Part shown: positions 60,146-64,000 of the stretch, one piece after another
Layout: every line of letters begins with the position of its first letter
How positions within the stretch are numbered: the stretch's first letter is position 1
From: Thioalkalicoccus limnaeus
GTDB taxonomy: Bacteria > Pseudomonadota > Gammaproteobacteria > Chromatiales > Chromatiaceae
Assembly (NCBI RefSeq): GCF_041197575.1
Contig: NZ_JBDKXB010000004.1
Location: 211,223-275,222, forward strand
Direction of reading: 5' to 3'
Length of the DNA: 64,000 nucleotides
Notes under the pieces: model-generated
The model's database searches: none
What the model was told of the DNA's origin: nothing
What the model saw: the letters and a program-made list of their open reading frames with translations, nothing else
Made by a program: the position numbers and the translations under genes

Positions 60146-61228
60146 ATGGCCAATCGCACCATCGTCCCGTTCGGGCCGCAGCATCCGGTCCTGCCCGAGC
60201 CGATCCATCTGGATCTCGAGCTCGAAGACGAAACCGTGATGCAGGCGTTGCCGTCGGTCGGCTATGTGCATCGCGGCCTCGAGTTGCTCGCCGAGCATCA
60301 CGACTACCTGGACATGGCCCATGTCGCCGAGCGGATCTGCGGCATCTGCAGCTTCATCCACAGCCAGGGCTACTGCCAAACCGTCGAGGGGCTGATGGGC
60401 CTCGAGGTCCCGCCGCGCGCCGTGTATCTGCGCACCATGTGGGCCGAGATCTCGCGCATCCAGAGCCACCTGCTGTGGTTCGGCCTGGTCGCCGACGCCT
60501 TCGGCTACGAAAGCCTGTTCCAGCACAGCTGGCGGATCCGCGAGCAGATCGTCGACATCATCGAGGAGACCGCCGGCGGACGGGTCATCTACGGGACCTG
60601 CAAGGTCGGTGGTGTGCGTCGCGATGTCGACAACGAGACGCTGCAACGGATCGGCCGCCACATCCGCGAGATCGAGGCCGAGTACAACGAACTGGCCGAC
60701 ATCTTCCGCAACGACCGCACGATCCGTAAGCGCACGGTCGGCATCGGCATGCTCGAACCCGAGAACGCGCACGCGCTCGGCGCGGTCGGCCCGGTCGCCC
60801 GCGCCAGCGGCATCGCGTTCGATGGCCGCCGGCTCGGCTATGCCGCCTATCCGGAGCTCGACTGGGAGCCGGTCGTCGAACAGGCTGGCGACAGCTTCGC
60901 CCGCTGCGAGGTGCGCCTGCGCGAGATCAACCAGTCCTTCGATCTGATCGCGCAATGCATCGCGCGGATGCCCGACGGCGAGATCGAGGTCTCGATCAAG
61001 GGCAAGCGTCCGCAGGGCGAGGTCATGGGGCGGCTCGAGCAGCCACGCGGCGAGGTCTGCTATTACATGCAGGCCGACGGCAAGAAGAACCTGCAGCGGT
61101 TCCGCGTCCGCACCCCGACCTTCGCCAACATCGCCCCGTTGGTTCACATGCTCAAAGGCTGCGACCTGGCCGATGTGCCCGTCATCACGCTGTCGATCGA
61201 CCCCTGCGTGAGCTGCACCGAGAGATGA
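60146..61228 (+). CDS. echE: Ech hydrogenase large subunit EchE ([NiFe] site)
   Basis: A 360-residue catalytic subunit. The N-terminal nickel motif RICGIC (Cys65, Cys68) with a following histidine, and the C-terminal motif DPCVSCTER (Cys354, Cys357), are both intact, so this is a true [NiFe] hydrogenase and not a complex I NuoD. The protein ends three residues after the last cysteine: there is no C-terminal extension to be cut by a maturation endopeptidase, as in other Ech/CooH enzymes. It reduces protons with ferredoxin electrons, or the reverse. No hyp maturation genes are in the window. Confidence 0.96.
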   Translation: MANRTIVPFGPQHPVLPEPIHLDLELEDETVMQALPSVGYVHRGLELLAEHHDYLDMAHVAERICGICSFIHSQGYCQTVEGLMGLEVPPRAVYLRTMWAEISRIQSHLLWFGLVADAFGYESLFQHSWRIREQIVDIIEETAGGRVIYGTCKVGGVRRDVDNETLQRIGRHIREIEAEYNELADIFRNDRTIRKRTVGIGMLEPENAHALGAVGPVARASGIAFDGRRLGYAAYPELDWEPVVEQAGDSFARCEVRLREINQSFDLIAQCIARMPDGEIEVSIKGKRPQGEVMGRLEQPRGEVCYYMQADGKKNLQRFRVRTPTFANIAPLVHMLKGCDLADVPVITLSIDPCVSCTER

Positions 61229-61232
61229 TGTC

Positions 61233-61643
61233 ATGACCGTACCCTGGTACTCGATCTCCGCGCTCGTCACCAAGAGCGCGCTCCACAAGCCGGCCACGCG
61301 CCTTTACCCGTTCGAGAAGCGCGCCCCTTACGCGCGCACCCGCGGGCACATCCAGTTCAAGATCGACGATTGCAACTACTGCGGCATCTGCGCGCACAAG
61401 TGCCCGACCCACGCGATCGTGACCAACAAGAAGGCCAAGACCTGGGCCATCGATCACACCCTGTGCATCCTGTGCAACAGTTGTGTCGACGAGTGTCGCG
61501 AAGGCTGCATCACGCTGAGCAATCATCCGCTCGCCCCGCTCGGTCCGGCCGATGTCGCCCGATTCCGCGAGGAATACCAGGCGCCGCCCCCGCCACCGCC
61601 GACCGAGGTGGAACTGACCCCGCGCGACCCCGCCGCGCCATGA
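61233..61643 (+). CDS. echF: Ech hydrogenase ferredoxin-like subunit EchF
   Basis: A 136-residue polyferredoxin subunit with two [4Fe-4S] motifs, CNYCGICAHKCP and CILCNSCVDEC, followed by CREGC. It passes electrons between soluble ferredoxin and the small subunit. The C-terminal 25 residues are proline-rich. It completes the six-gene ech operon. Confidence 0.95.
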   Translation: MTVPWYSISALVTKSALHKPATRLYPFEKRAPYARTRGHIQFKIDDCNYCGICAHKCPTHAIVTNKKAKTWAIDHTLCILCNSCVDECREGCITLSNHPLAPLGPADVARFREEYQAPPPPPPTEVELTPRDPAAP

Positions 61644-61747
61644 ACAGCTCGCGGGCTCCGGTCGAACCGAGCGGACGCTGGGCTCGGGTTCGGTAGGGTC
61701 GCGCCGAGAGGGCCGACCAGCGGAGTCCCGGAGGCCAGTCCGAAGAC

Positions 61748-61770
61748 GAGCGCACCGCCGAGGTGCGCTC
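61748..61770. terminator. Hairpin downstream of ech operon
   Basis: GAGCGCACC and GGTGCGCTC form a 9-bp stem with a five-base loop about 100 bases after echF. No T run follows. It may mark the transcript end. Otherwise 61644-62056 contains only the glyA leader, in which AACGGCT/AGCCGTT (62016-62035) forms another small hairpin followed by three T, just before the glyA ribosome site. Confidence 0.4.
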
Positions 61771-62056
61771 TCGACAGAGCGCCGCGCGCATCGGTGCCCG
61801 CGGCGCGGCTCACCTTTTCGCGGTGCAGCGACAGCAAGCGTTTGACACGCCAGATCGGCTGACGGCGAGCCCCTGCACCTCCTCGTTGCTCCTTCGACCC
61901 CGAGAGGTCATCCTGCTCCGCGTTGTCCGGGGCTGCCACACATCGCCTTGTTCGCAACTCCATGACCTGCGGTGGCCGCGGTGCGCCCGTTCATCACGAC
62001 GACGTACCCACTGCGAACGGCTACAATGAGCCGTTTTTGCCGCTGAGGAAGCCCCT

Positions 62057-63316
62057 ATGTTCGACAAATCCATGCAAATCGCGGGTTATGACGATGAGCT
62101 GTGGCAGGCGATCCAGGACGAGGAGCGCCGCCAGGAAGAGCACATCGAGCTGATCGCCTCGGAGAACTACACGAGCCCGCGCGTCATGCAGGCCCAGGGC
62201 GGGGTCATGACGAACAAGTATGCCGAGGGCTATCCCGGCAAACGCTACTACGGCGGTTGCGAGCATGTCGATGTCGCCGAACGTTTGGCGATCGAGCGGG
62301 CCAAGCAGCTGTTCGGCGCCGATTACGCGAACGTCCAGCCGCACTCGGGATCCCAGGCCAACGCGGCCGTCTACATGGCGTTGTGCGAGGCCGGCGACAC
62401 CGTGCTGGGTATGAGTCTCGCCCATGGCGGGCATCTGACACATGGCGCCAAACCGAACTTCTCCGGCAAGCTGTACAAGGCCGTTCAGTACGGGCTCGAT
62501 ACGGCCACCGGCGAGATCGACTATGCGGAGGTCGAGCGGCTCGCGCGCGAGCACCGGCCGCGGATGATCGTCGCCGGCTTCTCGGCCTATTCGCGGGTCG
62601 TCGACTGGGCGCGCTTCCGGGCCATCGCCGACGAGGTCGGTGCCTATCTGCTCGTCGACATGGCGCACGTCGCCGGCCTGGTCGCCGCCGGTCTCTACCC
62701 GAGCCCGGTCGCGATCGCCGACGTCACCACGACCACGACGCACAAGACCCTGCGCGGCCCGCGCGGCGGCCTGATCCTGGCCAAGGCCAACCCGGAGATC
62801 GAGAAACGACTCAACTCCCTGGTCTTCCCCGGTACCCAGGGCGGGCCTTTGATGCACGTGATCGCGGCCAAGGCCGTGGCCTTCAAGGAGGCGATGGAGC
62901 CGGCGTTCCGCGTCTACCAGCAACAGGTCATCGACAACGCCCGCGCGATGGCCGAGGTGTTTCTCGCGCGCGGCTTCGACGTCGTCTCCGGCGGAACCGA
63001 CGACCACCTGTTCCTGGTCAGCTTCATCCAGCAGGGCCTGACCGGCAAGGACGTCGACGCTTGGCTCGGCGCCGCGAACATCACGGTCAACAAGAACGCC
63101 GTGCCGAACGATCCGCAGTCGCCGTTCGTCACCAGCGGGATTCGCGTTGGCACGCCGGCGATCACGACCCGCGGTCTGGGTGTCGATGAGGCTCGCGAGC
63201 TCGCCGGCTGGATGTGCGATGTCATCGATGCCCGCGGCGAACAAGCCGTCATCGATCGGGTCAAGAAAACGGTCCTCGCCCTCTGCGCCCGTTTCCCGGT
63301 CTACGAGCGGGGCTGA
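62057..63316 (+). CDS. glyA: Serine hydroxymethyltransferase
   Basis: A 419-residue PLP enzyme interconverting serine and glycine and supplying one-carbon units. It has IELIASENYTSPRVMQAQGG, YYGGCEHVDVAE, the GAKPNFSG region, DMAHVAGLVAAGLYPSP, and TTTTTHKTLRGPRGG with the PLP-binding lysine. Full length. It precedes nrdR and ribD, a gene order conserved in many gammaproteobacteria. Confidence 0.98.
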   Translation: MFDKSMQIAGYDDELWQAIQDEERRQEEHIELIASENYTSPRVMQAQGGVMTNKYAEGYPGKRYYGGCEHVDVAERLAIERAKQLFGADYANVQPHSGSQANAAVYMALCEAGDTVLGMSLAHGGHLTHGAKPNFSGKLYKAVQYGLDTATGEIDYAEVERLAREHRPRMIVAGFSAYSRVVDWARFRAIADEVGAYLLVDMAHVAGLVAAGLYPSPVAIADVTTTTTHKTLRGPRGGLILAKANPEIEKRLNSLVFPGTQGGPLMHVIAAKAVAFKEAMEPAFRVYQQQVIDNARAMAEVFLARGFDVVSGGTDDHLFLVSFIQQGLTGKDVDAWLGAANITVNKNAVPNDPQSPFVTSGIRVGTPAITTRGLGVDEARELAGWMCDVIDARGEQAVIDRVKKTVLALCARFPVYERG

Positions 63317-63367
63317 CGCGGGCACACCGATCGCAGGGCGAGGCCAGAACCACGCGGAGAGTCGGCG

Positions 63368-63880
63368 ATGCGCTGTCCCTTTTGCGGTGCCCAGGATACG
63401 AAGGTGACCGACTCGCGCCTGTCGGGCGAGGGCGATCAGGTACGGCGGCGGCGGCGCTGCGTCGTGTGCAAGGAGCGCTTCACGACCTACGAAAGCGCCG
63501 AGCTCAACCTGCCGCGGATCATCAAGCGCGACGGCAGCCGCGTGCCCTTCGACGGGCGCAAGGTGCGCTCGGGCATGATGCGCGCGTTGGAGAAACGCCC
63601 GGTCAGCACCGAGGACGTCGATGCGGCGCTCGCGCGGATCAACCGGCGTCTGTTGGGGAGCGGTGAGAGCGAGGTGCCCGCGCGGCGGATCGGGGAGCTG
63701 GTCATGGATGAGCTGCGCGGGCTCGATCAGGTCGCCTACGTCCGTTTCGCGTCCGTCTACCGCAAGTTCGAGGACGTCAACGCGTTCCGCGAGGAGATCG
63801 AGCGGCTCGAACGCCAACTGTCGCCCGAGGCCACGCGGAAACAGCTCGACCTGCTCGGCGAGCTGGAGAAGAAGGGTTGA
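63368..63880 (+). CDS. nrdR: Transcriptional repressor NrdR
   Basis: A 170-residue repressor of ribonucleotide reductase genes. The N-terminal zinc ribbon MRCPFCG...RRRRCVVCKERFTTYE is followed by an ATP-cone domain (IIKRDGSRVPFDGRKVRSGMMRAL) that senses ATP/dATP. Its stop overlaps the start of ribD. Confidence 0.97.
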   Translation: MRCPFCGAQDTKVTDSRLSGEGDQVRRRRRCVVCKERFTTYESAELNLPRIIKRDGSRVPFDGRKVRSGMMRALEKRPVSTEDVDAALARINRRLLGSGESEVPARRIGELVMDELRGLDQVAYVRFASVYRKFEDVNAFREEIERLERQLSPEATRKQLDLLGELEKKG

Positions 63881-64000
63881 CGACGAGCGCCGATCCGGTC
63901 TGGATGGCCCGGGCGCTCCAGCTCGCCGAGCGCGGCCGCTTCACGACCGACCCGAACCCGCGGGTCGGCTGCGTGCTGGTCAAGGACGGCGCGTCGGTCG
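63877..64000 (+). CDS. ribD: Riboflavin biosynthesis deaminase/reductase RibD, 5' part
   Basis: The TTG at 63877 overlaps the nrdR stop (TTGA) and follows GGAGAAGAAGG; an ATG at 63904 is an alternative. The visible product, WMARALQLAERGRFTTDPNP then RVGCVLVKDG, is the N-terminus of the RibD deaminase domain. The gene runs off the window end. The order nrdR-ribD is typical of gammaproteobacteria. Confidence 0.93.
   Translation, partial: MTTSADPVWMARALQLAERGRFTTDPNPRVGCVLVKDGASV

Noticed and set aside
59282..61297. A 671-codon minus-strand open frame across the ech genes
   Set aside because: It mirrors the conserved hydrogenase genes on the other strand and has no motif of its own.
56491..61643. 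Complex I (nuo) fragment instead of hydrogenase
   Set aside because: The large subunit keeps both CxxC nickel motifs, which NuoD lacks, and the gene order is that of ech.
62021..63817. A 598-codon minus-strand frame across glyA and nrdR
   Set aside because: It is antisense to two well-supported genes.
1..64000. rRNA genes, CRISPR arrays, complete insertion sequences or prophage
   Set aside because: None could be recognised in the window.

Overview
The window is high-GC, gene-dense bacterial chromosome. Gene content suggests a gammaproteobacterium, most likely a purple sulfur bacterium (Chromatiaceae) or close relative. The supporting genes are mutM, typA, a BaeSR system, glyA-nrdR-ribD, argD-argF, a class I (anaerobe-type) hybrid-cluster protein, a sulfide:quinone oxidoreductase-like flavoprotein, a BicA-like bicarbonate carrier, a blue-light (BLUF) receptor, and a bilin-reductase-like protein carrying a protochlorophyllide-reductase-type tail. 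No 16S rRNA or photosynthesis operon is present, so the lineage is inferred.

Layout. 0-9.4 kb: the end of a metallo-beta-lactamase-fold hydrolase, an ICMT-like membrane methyltransferase, mutM, a small Kunitz-type lipoprotein, a PhoP/PhoQ-like system with a PepSY protein, a SleB-type wall hydrolase, a DUF192 protein and a BtuFCD-like ABC transporter. 9.4-18 kb: a 40-residue membrane protein, a MITE-like element with a 5-bp target duplication, the SQR-like flavoprotein with a small partner, a BLUF-PsiE fusion, baeSR, a gene-poor stretch with DnaA-box-like sites, and the BicA-like transporter. 18-20.7 kb: typA and a LuxR-type regulator.

21-31.2 kb: the most unusual block, ten tightly packed minus-strand genes, several with 4-nt start/stop overlaps. 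They encode two paralogous polypeptides with acidic heads and arginine-rich tails, two HExxH metalloprotease-like proteins, a V8/trypsin-like serine protease, a CBS-domain protein, a probable DUF4438 protein and three proteins I cannot place. I consider this the best candidate for an undescribed system.

31.5-44.5 kb: an L,D-transpeptidase, a TVP38-type membrane protein, hcp with an FNR/DNR-type site, an FKBP isomerase, an hvfABC-type RiPP operon (EGKCG precursor, DUF692 enzyme, partner), tRNA-Leu(CAG), a divergent lysine deacetylase/acetyltransferase pair, lexA, and the bilin-reductase/PCP_red fusion. 44.5-49.2 kb: an apparently acquired and partly decayed sulfur/chromate patch. It holds a cysteine desulfurase gutted by an internal deletion flanked by a 38-bp inverted repeat, fragments of a Cys/Met PLP enzyme and a sterol desaturase, an intact DsrE-like protein, ChrA and an ArsR-rhodanese regulator. 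49-56 kb: a nucleoside transporter, UDP-glucose dehydrogenase, a rhodanese, and argD-argF behind a promoter-terminator leader. 56.5-61.6 kb: a complete echABCDEF energy-converting [NiFe] hydrogenase operon. 62-64 kb: glyA-nrdR-ribD, the last running off the end.

Functional themes are anaerobic redox energy metabolism (Ech, SQR, Hcp), light sensing and tetrapyrrole chemistry, metal and sulfur handling, and the uncharacterised protease operon.
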